Assembly (NCBI GenBank): GCA_016934895.1
Contig: JAFGRZ010000253.1
Location: 1 to 6,303, forward strand
Direction: 5' to 3'
Source: Candidatus Aminicenantota bacterium
GTDB lineage: Bacteria > Acidobacteriota > Aminicenantia > Aminicenantales > UBA8522
DNA: 6,303 bases
Below the pieces are notes generated by a model. That model was not told where the DNA came from. It did no database searches and saw only the letters and a list, made by a program, of their open reading frames with translations. The position numbers were made by a program, and so were the translations under genes. Positions 1 through 6,134 of this stretch are shown piece by piece; position 1 is the first letter of the stretch; each line of letters begins with the position of its first letter.

Positions 1-700
1 CCAGCCGAAAGACGAGGGGAGCCGCCTGGGCGCGCCGGATCCGCGTCGGGCTGGAAGTGCGGACCGTGATCGTCCCGTCCGGATTCTCAGCCCACGTCCC
101 TTGCTCGGCGATAGGCGTTCGGCCCTGAGGGAATGTCTGGGTCAGGAGCGCGGTTCCGTCCTCGTTCAAGGTCAGTGTCACTTTCTTCCATACCGAGGCA
201 CCCGAAGAGATGTCTCCGCTGAACGTGCCGATGAAGCCCGTCTTCTTCTCGGTTTCTTCAGCCAGTCGATCTTGATAGGCGGGCGGAAGCGCGTTGGTGA
301 AATAGATGCGTCGGACCCGGCCTAACGGCACCCTCTCTTCGGTGTCGAACTGGAATCCCATGTTATGACTGAAATCGAGGATTTTACCGGAAGTCATCCG
401 TCCGTTCCTGAAGAAGAGGTAGTGCTGGTCTTTGTCCATCTTCTCTCTCTCTCCGGGGAAATTCCAATCGGTGTTGACGAAATTGATCATCCAGATCTGG
501 TGGAGGGAAATTTCCCGCCCGTCCCTAAGCGTGAAGACGAGCCGGGTCCGGGACAGATCGCCGAGCTGCCCGATGACCATCTGGCCCCCCTGCAAGAAAA
601 AGGCCGCCTTCCCGGGCTCCAGATCCTCGGCCGGAAGGGATCTTGCCGAAAAACACAAGCACAAGCCGATCATCACGATCCATGGCCAGGTTTTTTTCAT
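1..700 (-). CDS. Secreted protein with duplicated beta-repeat and NlpE-like domain (3' end outside window)
   Basis: This reading frame starts at the ATG at 700 and stays open for 233 codons to the window edge, so its C-terminus is missing. A strong Shine-Dalgarno (GGAGGTG, 704-710) precedes the ATG. Residues 1-24 look like a Sec signal peptide (MKKTW, hydrophobic core, cleavage near SLPA/ED), so the protein is probably periplasmic or outer-membrane-associated. Residues about 34-75 and 94-134 form two copies of one pattern: F-x3-G-x4-G, a beta stretch, then [IV]-x-L-x2-[IV]-x2-I-x-F (compare HQIWMINF with GRVRRIYF). Each copy probably makes a small beta-barrel-like unit. Residues about 155-233 resemble the N-terminal domain of the copper-resistance/envelope-stress lipoprotein NlpE (G-x-F/Y-x-G ... 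LTLNEDGTALL ... GTW), but lack its cysteine pair, and there is no lipobox. It follows ktrA but has its own promoter. That the gene is real is likely; its function is unknown and the NlpE relationship is tentative. Confidence 0.82.
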   Translation of the reverse strand, partial: MKKTWPWIVMIGLCLCFSARSLPAEDLEPGKAAFFLQGGQMVIGQLGDLSRTRLVFTLRDGREISLHQIWMINFVNTDWNFPGEREKMDKDQHYLFFRNGRMTSGKILDFSHNMGFQFDTEERVPLGRVRRIYFTNALPPAYQDRLAEETEKKTGFIGTFSGDISSGASVWKKVTLTLNEDGTALLTQTFPQGRTPIAEQGTWAENPDGTITVRTSSPTRIRRAQAAPLVFRL

Positions 701-716
701 GTTCACCTCCGCTCAT

Positions 717-745
717 ATTCTAGGCAAATTCCGACCGGTTGGCAA
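717..745 (-). promoter_or_regulatory. Sigma70-like promoter of the secreted-protein gene
   Basis: On the minus strand TTGCCA (740-745, 5 of 6 consensus bases) and TAGAAT (717-722, 5 of 6) are separated by exactly 17 bases. A start point about 7 bases on would fall near 710, right at the Shine-Dalgarno, giving a leader of only about 10 bases. It sits in the 81-base gap after ktrA, so the secreted-protein gene can be expressed independently of the potassium operon, although read-through from ktrA is not excluded because I see no terminator in the gap. Confidence 0.6.
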
Positions 746-781
746 TGTGGGGGCGACCATTTCCGAAGGCAACGGGCGGGC

Positions 782-1432
782 TCAGAGGGAGGTGATTTTC
801 TCCAGCTTCTTCTCATCCCCCATGACGATGAGGATGTCGCTGTCCTTAATGACGAAATCCGCTTTGGGGACGTAAACCGTGCGTTCCGGAACGAGTTCCC
901 GAATGGCGATAACCTGGATCTCGTACTTGTTGCGCAGGTCGAGCTGCTTCAAGGACTTGCCGATGAATCGTTCCGGAGGGGCGATCTCCTGGATGCTGAT
1001 TCCGGACATGAGCGGCAGGCATTCCAGGATGGCGGGGCTGGTCAGTCTAAGAGCGGTCCGGATGGCCATGTCCTTTTCCGGGTTGATCACCTCGGTCGCC
1101 CCGATGGCCTCCAGGATCTTGCCGTGGTCCTCGGTGGAAGCTTTGGCGACGATGCGCCTGGCTCCCATCTCGTGAAGATGGAGCACGGTCAGGATCGAGG
1201 CTTCCATGGCCTCCCCCAGGCTGACCACGACCACATCCATCCCTTTGATCTCCAGCGCTTCCAGATTCTCCATCTCGGACGCATCGGTTATGACCGCATG
1301 GGAGGAAAAGGACTTGGCCTCTTCGATCTTGTTCTTGTCTGTATCGATGGCCAGGACTTCGTGCCCTTTTTCGTACAAGGTTCTGGCGACATTCGACCCG
1401 AAACTCCCCAGCCCAATGACCGCGAATTTCAT
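782..1432 (-). CDS. ktrA: KtrA/TrkA-type K+ uptake regulatory subunit (single RCK protein)
   Basis: The product is the cytosolic regulatory subunit of a Ktr/Trk potassium transporter. Rings of these subunits bind ATP/ADP or NAD(H) and control the opening of the membrane subunit. The 216 residues match the length of KtrA/KtrC (about 220) rather than E. coli TrkA, which has two copies of this unit (about 458). Residues 1 to about 118 form the RCK_N Rossmann domain: dinucleotide motif GLGSFG at 7-12 and an acidic residue, Asp30, at the end of strand beta 2 that contacts the ribose. Residues about 135-216 form RCK_C (ligand-binding) with the typical FIGKSLKQLDLR and DFVIKDSDILIVMG segments. The ATG at 1432 lies 21 bases after the ktrB stop, with AAAGGAAG about 10 bases ahead of it, so the two genes form an operon. 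Family assignment is firm; the nucleotide preference cannot be read from the sequence. Confidence 0.95.
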   Translation of the reverse strand: MKFAVIGLGSFGSNVARTLYEKGHEVLAIDTDKNKIEEAKSFSSHAVITDASEMENLEALEIKGMDVVVVSLGEAMEASILTVLHLHEMGARRIVAKASTEDHGKILEAIGATEVINPEKDMAIRTALRLTSPAILECLPLMSGISIQEIAPPERFIGKSLKQLDLRNKYEIQVIAIRELVPERTVYVPKADFVIKDSDILIVMGDEKKLEKITSL

Positions 1433-1453
1433 GATGGATGCACTTCCTTTATT

Positions 1454-2797
1454 CTAGCCGATCAAAACCCTCTCTTCAATGTATTCATATTTTCCGATCG
1501 CCCGGCGCCGGCTGAACGCCAGGAGCAGGGTCAGCGGACCGATCCGGCCGGCGTACATCAAGAGGATGACCATGACCTTGCCGAGAGCGCTCAGCCTGGG
1601 CGTGACGCCCAGGGAGAGCCCGACCGTCCCGAACGCGGAAAAGAGCTCGAAGAAGACATCCCTGATCAAAAGGCCCGGCTGGTTGATCAAGACGACGAAC
1701 CCGGCGATGAAGATCAGGCTCAATGACAGGGAGATCAAGCTGAAGGCCCGGACCGCATTGTCCTGGGGAATCGTCCGGTAAAACATGTGGATCGAGTCCC
1801 TGGCGGAAATCTTGGAGCGGACAAAGGCCAGGACCACTCCGACCGTGCTGGTCTTGACGCCGCCGCCGGTCGAACCCGGGGAAGCGCCGACGAACATCAG
1901 AAGCATCAGGAGGAGGACGGCGGCCGGCCCCAGCGCGGTCAGGTCCATGGTGTTGAATCCGGCCGTCCTCGGCGTAACGACCTGGAAGAAAGAGGCCAGG
2001 ACTTTGTCCTTCCAGGAAAAGGACTGCAGCGCCCGGTCCTTTTCAAGGATCAGGAAAATGAAGAAAGAGCCGAGGATGAGGATGGTGGTGGACGCCAGCA
2101 CCATCTTGGTGTGCAGGGAAAGCCTGATTTTCTTCTTTTTTAATAATCTGCGGCCGGCCATGGCCGCCTCTCCGATGACCAGGAAGCCCAATCCGCCGAA
2201 GATGATCAGCTGCGTCATGACCAGGTTGATGAAGACGTCCCCCCTGAAACCCATCAGGCTGTCGCTGTAAATGGAGAATCCGGCGTTGCAAAATCCCGAT
2301 ACCGCGTGGAAGAGACCGGAGAGAAGCGCCTTGGGCCAGGGATGATCCCGGAGAAAGCGCAAGGACAGGAGGACGAATCCAAGACTTTCGATGAGGGCCG
2401 TGAATATAAAGATGTTCTTGATCAATGATTTGAAGCTGCCCGGCGATCCCGGGTGATATCCCTCTTGGACCAGGATGCGGTCATGAATGGTGATGGGCCG
2501 GCCGGCGGCCAGCAGGACCATTGTGGAAAAGGTCATGATCCCCAGGCCCCCCAATTGGATGAGGACCAGGATGACGATCTGACCGAAGAGGGTGAAATGG
2601 GTCGCCGTATCGACGACGATCAGACCGGTGACGCAGATGGCCGATGTGGACGTAAAAAGGGCGTCGATCAAAGAGAGGCCGCCCGATACACTGCAGAGGG
2701 GAAGCATGAGCAGAACGGTGCCCACCAGGATCGCGCCGGCGAAGCTGACGGCCAACAACTGGGCCGGCTGAAAAAGTTTTTCCTTTTGTGCGCCGAT
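1454..2797 (-). CDS. ktrB: KtrB/TrkH-type K+ transporter membrane subunit
   Basis: The product is the K+-translocating inner-membrane subunit, gated by KtrA encoded just downstream. Numbering from the TTG at 2758 (434 residues), the four pore-loop filters of the superfamily of K+ transporters are all present: TSAICVTGL (Gly45), HAVSGFCNAGFS (Gly160), VTPRTAGFN (Gly267) and FGTVGLS (Gly380). The glycine-rich gating loop in helix M2C2 is at about 291-305 (GASPGSTGGGVKTST), and the C-terminus has GRIGPLT. Length and absence of an extra N-terminal helix pair favour KtrB over TrkH. The start is uncertain. No ATG or GTG is available. The first canonical codon, TTG at 2758, would delete the conserved stretch before helix 1 (KLFQPAQLLA) and has no well-spaced ribosome site. 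GAAGGAG (2808-2814) instead points to an in-frame ATC at 2797, giving 447 residues, the usual KtrB length. The frame is open upstream to a TAA at about 2839-2841. Function is firm, start tentative. Confidence 0.93.
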   Translation of the reverse strand: MGAQKEKLFQPAQLLAVSFAGAILVGTVLLMLPLCSVSGGLSLIDALFTSTSAICVTGLIVVDTATHFTLFGQIVILVLIQLGGLGIMTFSTMVLLAAGRPITIHDRILVQEGYHPGSPGSFKSLIKNIFIFTALIESLGFVLLSLRFLRDHPWPKALLSGLFHAVSGFCNAGFSIYSDSLMGFRGDVFINLVMTQLIIFGGLGFLVIGEAAMAGRRLLKKKKIRLSLHTKMVLASTTILILGSFFIFLILEKDRALQSFSWKDKVLASFFQVVTPRTAGFNTMDLTALGPAAVLLLMLLMFVGASPGSTGGGVKTSTVGVVLAFVRSKISARDSIHMFYRTIPQDNAVRAFSLISLSLSLIFIAGFVVLINQPGLLIRDVFFELFSAFGTVGLSLGVTPRLSALGKVMVILLMYAGRIGPLTLLLAFSRRRAIGKYEYIEERVLIG

Positions 2798-2807
2798 CGG
2801 AAACGTT

Positions 2808-2814
2808 CTCCTTC
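2808..2814 (-). promoter_or_regulatory. Ribosome binding site that decides the ktrB start
   Basis: GAAGGAG on the minus strand is the only good Shine-Dalgarno upstream of ktrB. It lies 10 bases ahead of an in-frame ATC (2795-2797) but about 49 bases ahead of the first TTG (2758). An in-frame ACG at 2804-2806 is too close to be used. The site therefore supports translation from a non-canonical AUC, or an undetected base error at that codon. Confidence 0.5.
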
Positions 2815-2825
2815 GGAAGACAAAA

Positions 2826-2854
2826 TTTCTATTCCTTTAGCTCGCCTTTGTCAA
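2826..2854 (-). promoter_or_regulatory. Sigma70-like promoter of the ktrB-ktrA operon
   Basis: On the minus strand a perfect -35 box TTGACA (2849-2854) is followed after 17 bases by TAGAAA (2826-2831, 4 of 6 consensus bases). Transcription would start near 2819, a few bases ahead of the GAAGGAG ribosome site. It faces away from the tolQ promoter, and the two -35 boxes are only 13 bases apart. Confidence 0.6.
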
Positions 2855-2862
2855 GTCCGGAC
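2855..2862. repeat. Palindrome between the divergent -35 boxes
   Basis: GTCCGGAC is a perfect 8-base palindrome lying between the outward-facing TTGACA boxes (2849-2854 minus, 2868-2873 plus). The boxes themselves also form an inverted repeat. Its position would let one bound protein affect both operons, but an 8-base GC-rich palindrome can arise by chance, and no known operator is recognised. Confidence 0.25.
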
Positions 2863-2867
2863 CCGGT

Positions 2868-2896
2868 TTGACATCGGGACGTTCCTATGCTAGTTT
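2868..2896 (+). promoter_or_regulatory. Sigma70-like extended -10 promoter of the tol operon
   Basis: TTGACA (2868-2873, perfect -35) is followed after 17 bases by TAGTTT (2891-2896, 3 of 6 consensus bases). The weak -10 is preceded by TGC (2888-2890), the TGn of an extended -10 promoter, which can compensate. Transcription would begin near 2903, leaving about 6 bases before the tolQ ATG. Confidence 0.55.
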
Positions 2897-2908
2897 TGAT
2901 CGAAGGCC

Positions 2909-3571
2909 ATGAACATTTTTAGATTGATTGTCGAGGCCAGCCTGGTCGTCCAGTTCGTGATTCTCATTCTCCTCTTTTTTTCCGTTTTTTCCTGGGCCAT
3001 CATCTTCTACAAACGGCGGACGATCCGGGCGGCCTTCTCCCAGTCGGACAGGTTTCTCCGGGCCTTCCGCAAGAGCAAGAACCTCTCCGAGGTGAACGTC
3101 GCGGCCAAGCGTTACCAGGGAAGCCCCTTGGTCTCCCTTTTTCAAGCAGGATTTAAAGAGCTCACTCATCTTTCCCGCTCCAATCCCCAGAGCCCGGCGA
3201 ACGCCAACCGCCTGGAAAGCCTTGGCCGGGTTTTGACGAAAGCATCCAATGCCGAGATTTCGAAGTTGGAGAAGATGATGGGTTTTCTGGCGACGACTGG
3301 AAGCGTCACACCCTTCATCGGGCTTTTCGGCACGGTCTGGGGGATCATGGACGCCTTCCTGAAAATCGGCATTGTCCGTTCCGCCAGCTTGATGACCGTC
3401 GCGCCGGGCATCGCCGAGGCGCTGATCGCCACGGCCGTCGGGTTGTTCGCGGCCATCCCCGCGGTCATCGCCTACAACCATTTCCTCCACCGGATCAAGG
3501 ATTTGACCACCGAGATGGAGGACTTCAGCCTGGAATTCCTGAATATCGCTGACCGGCTCTATGGCACTTAA
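2909..3571 (+). CDS. tolQ: TolQ, inner-membrane motor protein of the Tol system
   Basis: TolQ belongs to the MotA/TolQ/ExbB family. With TolR it forms a proton-driven motor in the inner membrane that energises TolA for outer-membrane constriction and stability. The 220 residues are near the usual length (E. coli 230). Helix 1 is at about 12-32, after a typical TolQ start (MNIFRLIVEASLVVQ). A cytoplasmic loop spans about 35-120. Helix 2 is at about 124-147 (TPFIGLFGTVWGIM) and helix 3 at about 161-186 (TVAPGIAEALIATAVGLFAA). Thr142 and Thr175 match the two pore threonines of E. coli TolQ (Thr145, Thr178). The ATG at 2909 is chosen by this homology. GAAGG (2902-2906) lies only 2 bases ahead, so the ribosome site is poor and the leader may be almost absent. 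The stop overlaps the tolR start by 11 bases. ExbB is the alternative name, but the tolB neighbour favours TolQ. No ybgC precedes it. Confidence 0.94.
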   Translation: MNIFRLIVEASLVVQFVILILLFFSVFSWAIIFYKRRTIRAAFSQSDRFLRAFRKSKNLSEVNVAAKRYQGSPLVSLFQAGFKELTHLSRSNPQSPANANRLESLGRVLTKASNAEISKLEKMMGFLATTGSVTPFIGLFGTVWGIMDAFLKIGIVRSASLMTVAPGIAEALIATAVGLFAAIPAVIAYNHFLHRIKDLTTEMEDFSLEFLNIADRLYGT

Positions 3572-4013
3572 ACCACAGTCTTTGTCCGCCTCGAAGAGAG
3601 GGCGCATCGGAACATCGCTGTCCGAAATCAATGTCACTCCGTTCATCGATGTCATGCTGGTCCTCTTGGTCATCTTCATGGTCACCGCCCCGTTGATGCA
3701 GTCGGGCATCGGCGTCAACCTCCCCCAGGCCGAAACGCAATCCGCGCCGGCTGAAGAAGGGCTGACCATCACCGTTACCAAAGACCGTTTCATCCATCTG
3801 GATGGAGCGGTCATCAACATCAACCTCCTGGAAAGAAAGCTCCAAGAGTATTTCGCCGGGAAGCCGAAAAAGATCGTCTTCATCCAGGCCGACGAGGGGC
3901 TGAACTACGGCTTCTTCATCGACACCCTGGATATTATCAAGAAGGCGGGTGTCGAGGCGGTCGGATTGGTCACCGAGCCGATCGACCTTCAATCGCCCCG
4001 CAGGAAAAAATGA
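3561..4013 (+). CDS. tolR: TolR, proton-channel partner of TolQ
   Basis: TolR (ExbD/TolR family) has one membrane helix and a periplasmic domain. It supplies the proton-carrying aspartate of the TolQ-TolR motor and contacts peptidoglycan. The 150 residues fit the family. Residues 20-29 (LSEINVTPFI) are the family signature before the helix, Asp30 equals the essential Asp23 of E. coli TolR, and the helix runs to about 46. A proline- and alanine-containing linker (about 54-65) leads into the periplasmic alpha/beta domain (about 66-141). The basic tail (PRRKK) ends the protein. The ATG at 3561 lies inside the end of tolQ, and the TGA stop shares the ATGA with the next gene, so translation is coupled on both sides. 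Confidence 0.94.
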   Translation: MALKPQSLSASKRGRIGTSLSEINVTPFIDVMLVLLVIFMVTAPLMQSGIGVNLPQAETQSAPAEEGLTITVTKDRFIHLDGAVININLLERKLQEYFAGKPKKIVFIQADEGLNYGFFIDTLDIIKKAGVEAVGLVTEPIDLQSPRRKK

Positions 4014-4816
4014 CCGCCAGCGGGGAACGCTTCCTTTTCAAGCGGGCCGTCTATATCTCTCTCGGGGCCCATCTCGCCTTCCTGCTGTTGATCGTTGTCT
4101 CGCCGCACTTGCCCCGGCCTTCACGGAAGGGCTTGATCCATTACATTCCCCTGGACATGGTGGTCGGCGGCGGAGGGGGCGGAAGAGGAGGGGGCGGCGG
4201 CGGACCGGCCGCCAAGGGTCAGGTCCCGCCGGCCAAAAAAGAGACGCTCCGCGACCTGACGACTCCCCAGAAAGCCCAGATGGTGGAGAAGCCGACCATG
4301 CGTCACCCTGTGGAGAAGCCGAAGCGGGAGCCTCAGGCTAAAATAGAGAAGAAAGCCGCCATCACTAAGCCAGAGCCGTCAACGCCGGATATGGCGGCCC
4401 GGGAGGGAACTCCGGAGGGAGTTGAGGGGGGATCAGGCCTGGGCACCGGATTGCGTATCGGGGGCGGGCCGGGCGGAGGCTTCGGCCCCGGCGGCGCCGG
4501 CTTCGGCCCGGGAGGAGGCCTGGCCAATTTCCCCTACGCGTATTACCTCAATATCATCACCGACCGGGTGTCGTCCAACTGGTTCTCCTCGCTCGTCGAT
4601 CCCGGAGTTTCGGGCAGCTTCCAGACCATCGTCTACTTCAGGATCGAAAAGAGCGGGCAGATCACAGACGTCAAAATCGAGCAATCGAGCGGAGTGACTC
4701 CGCTCGACCTCTCAGCCGTCCGGGCGGTCAGGGCATCGGCGCCCTTCCCGCCGCTGCCCAGGGAATACGGAGAAACTTACCTTGGAATCCATTTGATCTT
4801 CGAGCACACGAAATGA
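4010..4816 (+). CDS. tolA: TolA/TonB-like periplasm-spanning energy transducer
   Basis: By position and fold this is the TolA equivalent, carrying force from TolQ-TolR to TolB or the outer membrane. The 268 residues show a short cytoplasmic start, one membrane anchor (about 13-31), and a linker rich in Gly, Pro and Lys. A TonB/TolA C-terminal domain of the TonB_2 type follows at about 173-268 (YYLNIITDRVSSNW, VYFRIEKSGQITDVKIEQSSG, AVRASAPFPPLP). The linker differs from the long helical domain of E. coli TolA: it has a glycine block (52-65), a Lys/Pro/Glu-rich part (67-127), and a second glycine block (137-170) with the repeat GFGPGGA/GFGPGGG. It overlaps tolR and tolB by ATGA at each end. 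The C-terminal domain alone does not separate TolA from TonB; the tolB neighbour decides the name. Confidence 0.86.
   Translation: MTASGERFLFKRAVYISLGAHLAFLLLIVVSPHLPRPSRKGLIHYIPLDMVVGGGGGGRGGGGGGPAAKGQVPPAKKETLRDLTTPQKAQMVEKPTMRHPVEKPKREPQAKIEKKAAITKPEPSTPDMAAREGTPEGVEGGSGLGTGLRIGGGPGGGFGPGGAGFGPGGGLANFPYAYYLNIITDRVSSNWFSSLVDPGVSGSFQTIVYFRIEKSGQITDVKIEQSSGVTPLDLSAVRAVRASAPFPPLPREYGETYLGIHLIFEHTK
4162..4203 (+). repeat. G-rich low-complexity tract inside the tolA-like gene
   Basis: A 42-base stretch of G runs (two runs of five G, many GG) encodes the first glycine block. The coding strand, and so the mRNA, could fold into a G-quadruplex, and the tract is prone to slippage. This is a composition observation only. 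Confidence 0.6.
4478..4509 (+). repeat. Direct repeat GGCTTCGGCCC, two copies 21 bases apart
   Basis: GGCTTCGGCCC occurs at 4478-4488 and again at 4499-4509. The 21-base period equals seven codons and encodes the GFGPGGA/GFGPGGG repeat of the second glycine block, so the linker probably grew by short in-frame duplication. Confidence 0.7.
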
Positions 4817-6108
4817 AACATATCCACATCGCCATTCCGGCCCTCCTCTTGATCGGTCTTTTTTCACCCCTGTTCTCCCAACAGGAAGTCTACATCACCT
4901 TGAAGGAGGGCGTCCCGGCCATCAGCCTGGCGCTGCCGCCGTTCATCGCCCGCGGCCCTTCGGTCAAGGCCCGGGATGCCGCTGCCGTGATCCATCAGGT
5001 CCTCTCGACCGACCTCAGTTACAGCCGCATTTTTTCGCTTTTGCCCAGGAAATACTATGATTACATCCGGCCTCTCGACCCGGACAACATTTTTTTCAAG
5101 GACTGGGAGTCCATCCAGGCCCATATCCTCTTCGTTGGAGAGATCACCGGCAACGAGGGCGAGGACATCGTCTTCGAAGGGAAGCTTTACGACATCAAGG
5201 GAGCCCGGTTCATCTCGGGAAAGCGCTATCAAGTCCCCGAGAGCCTCTTCCGGATGGCCGCCCACCGGATGGCCGATGAAATCGTCAAGACTCTATCGGG
5301 AGAAAAGCCGATCTTCACCTCAAAAATCGTCTTCATCTCCGACCGGGACGGCAATGACGAGCTCTATATGATGGACTATGACGGACAGGGCCAGACTCGT
5401 CTGACCTTCAACGCTCTCCGTGATTATATGCCGGGCTGGTCTCCCGACGGGAAGACGATCGCCTACACGTCTTACAAGAACCTGAACGCCGGCCTTTATC
5501 TGTTGAATCTGGAGGCCGGAAAAATAGCGGCTGTATCGACGCGGGGCACGAATTTTTCCCCCTGTTTCTCGCCCGACGGGAAGAGGCTCGCTTTCTGCTC
5601 GACCATGGACGGGAATACGGAGATCTATGTCGCCGACTCCGACGGCAAGAACATCCGGCGGCTCACCTTCAATGACGCCATCGACGCATCGCCGTCCTGG
5701 TCCCCCACGAGCCGGGAGATCGCCTTTATTTCCGACCGGAGCGGCTTGGGGCAGCCTCAGCTCTATATCATGGACGCCGAGGGCTCCAACGTCCGGCGGA
5801 TCAGCTTCGGCGGCAGCTATCACGACGCCCCGGCTTGGTCACCGACGGGCGACCGCATCGTCTACGTTTCCCGCGTCGAGAACATTTTCGACCTCTATGT
5901 TTTGAACCTGCGCAATAATCAGATCATCAAGCTGACCGAGAGCAACGCCCGCAACGAATCGCCGAGCTGGTCGCCGGACGGCCGCCATATCGTTTTCTCC
6001 TCGAACCTCAGCGGTTCTCTCCAGCTCTACGCCATCGATTACGATGGAGCGAACCTGCGCCGGCTGACATCCCAGGGCAACAACAAGCTCCCCGACTGGT
6101 CCAATTGA
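4813..6108 (+). CDS. tolB: TolB, periplasmic beta-propeller of the Tol-Pal system
   Basis: TolB is the periplasmic protein that binds TolA through its N-terminus and Pal through its propeller. The 431 residues equal the usual length (E. coli 430). Residues 1 to about 23 are a signal peptide (MKHIHIAIPALLL ... LFSQ), followed by QEVYITLKEG, which corresponds to the TolA-contacting N-terminal strand. The TolB_N domain runs to about 160 (PPFIARG, SYSRIFSLL, ILFVGEITG). The propeller from about 168 shows the WSPDG-type blade motif again and again: GWSPDGKTIAYTS, CFSPDGKRLAFCS, SWSPTSREIAFIS, AWSPTGDRIVYVS, SWSPDGRHIVFSS, and a last truncated LPDWSN that closes the ring, consistent with six blades. 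Start overlaps the tolA-like stop (ATGA). No Pal gene follows within the window, which is unusual. Confidence 0.96.
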   Translation: MKHIHIAIPALLLIGLFSPLFSQQEVYITLKEGVPAISLALPPFIARGPSVKARDAAAVIHQVLSTDLSYSRIFSLLPRKYYDYIRPLDPDNIFFKDWESIQAHILFVGEITGNEGEDIVFEGKLYDIKGARFISGKRYQVPESLFRMAAHRMADEIVKTLSGEKPIFTSKIVFISDRDGNDELYMMDYDGQGQTRLTFNALRDYMPGWSPDGKTIAYTSYKNLNAGLYLLNLEAGKIAAVSTRGTNFSPCFSPDGKRLAFCSTMDGNTEIYVADSDGKNIRRLTFNDAIDASPSWSPTSREIAFISDRSGLGQPQLYIMDAEGSNVRRISFGGSYHDAPAWSPTGDRIVYVSRVENIFDLYVLNLRNNQIIKLTESNARNESPSWSPDGRHIVFSSNLSGSLQLYAIDYDGANLRRLTSQGNNKLPDWSN

Positions 6109-6134
6109 CCTCCATGTTCAAACCCGGGCGGGCG
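6109..6134. other. Short spacer after tolB without a terminator
   Basis: Right after the tolB stop I see no hairpin followed by a T run, and no start of pal. If the following stretch is an inserted element, the native DNA after tolB ends in or near this spacer, and for an IscB-type element this is where the guide would be copied from. Confidence 0.3.

Noticed and set aside
701..781. Terminator between ktrA and the secreted-protein gene
   Set aside because: No GC-rich hairpin followed by a U run is visible on the minus strand in this 81-base gap.
365..1726. Long plus-strand open frame (453 codons) across ktrA and the end of ktrB
   Set aside because: It is antisense to two clearly conserved genes, its translation is of random Asp/Gly/Gln/Pro-rich composition with no family pattern, and long antisense frames are expected in GC-rich coding DNA.
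2885..3883. Minus-strand open frame of 332 codons opposite tolQ and tolR
   Set aside because: tolQ and tolR on the plus strand are unmistakable, and the antisense product has no recognisable domain.
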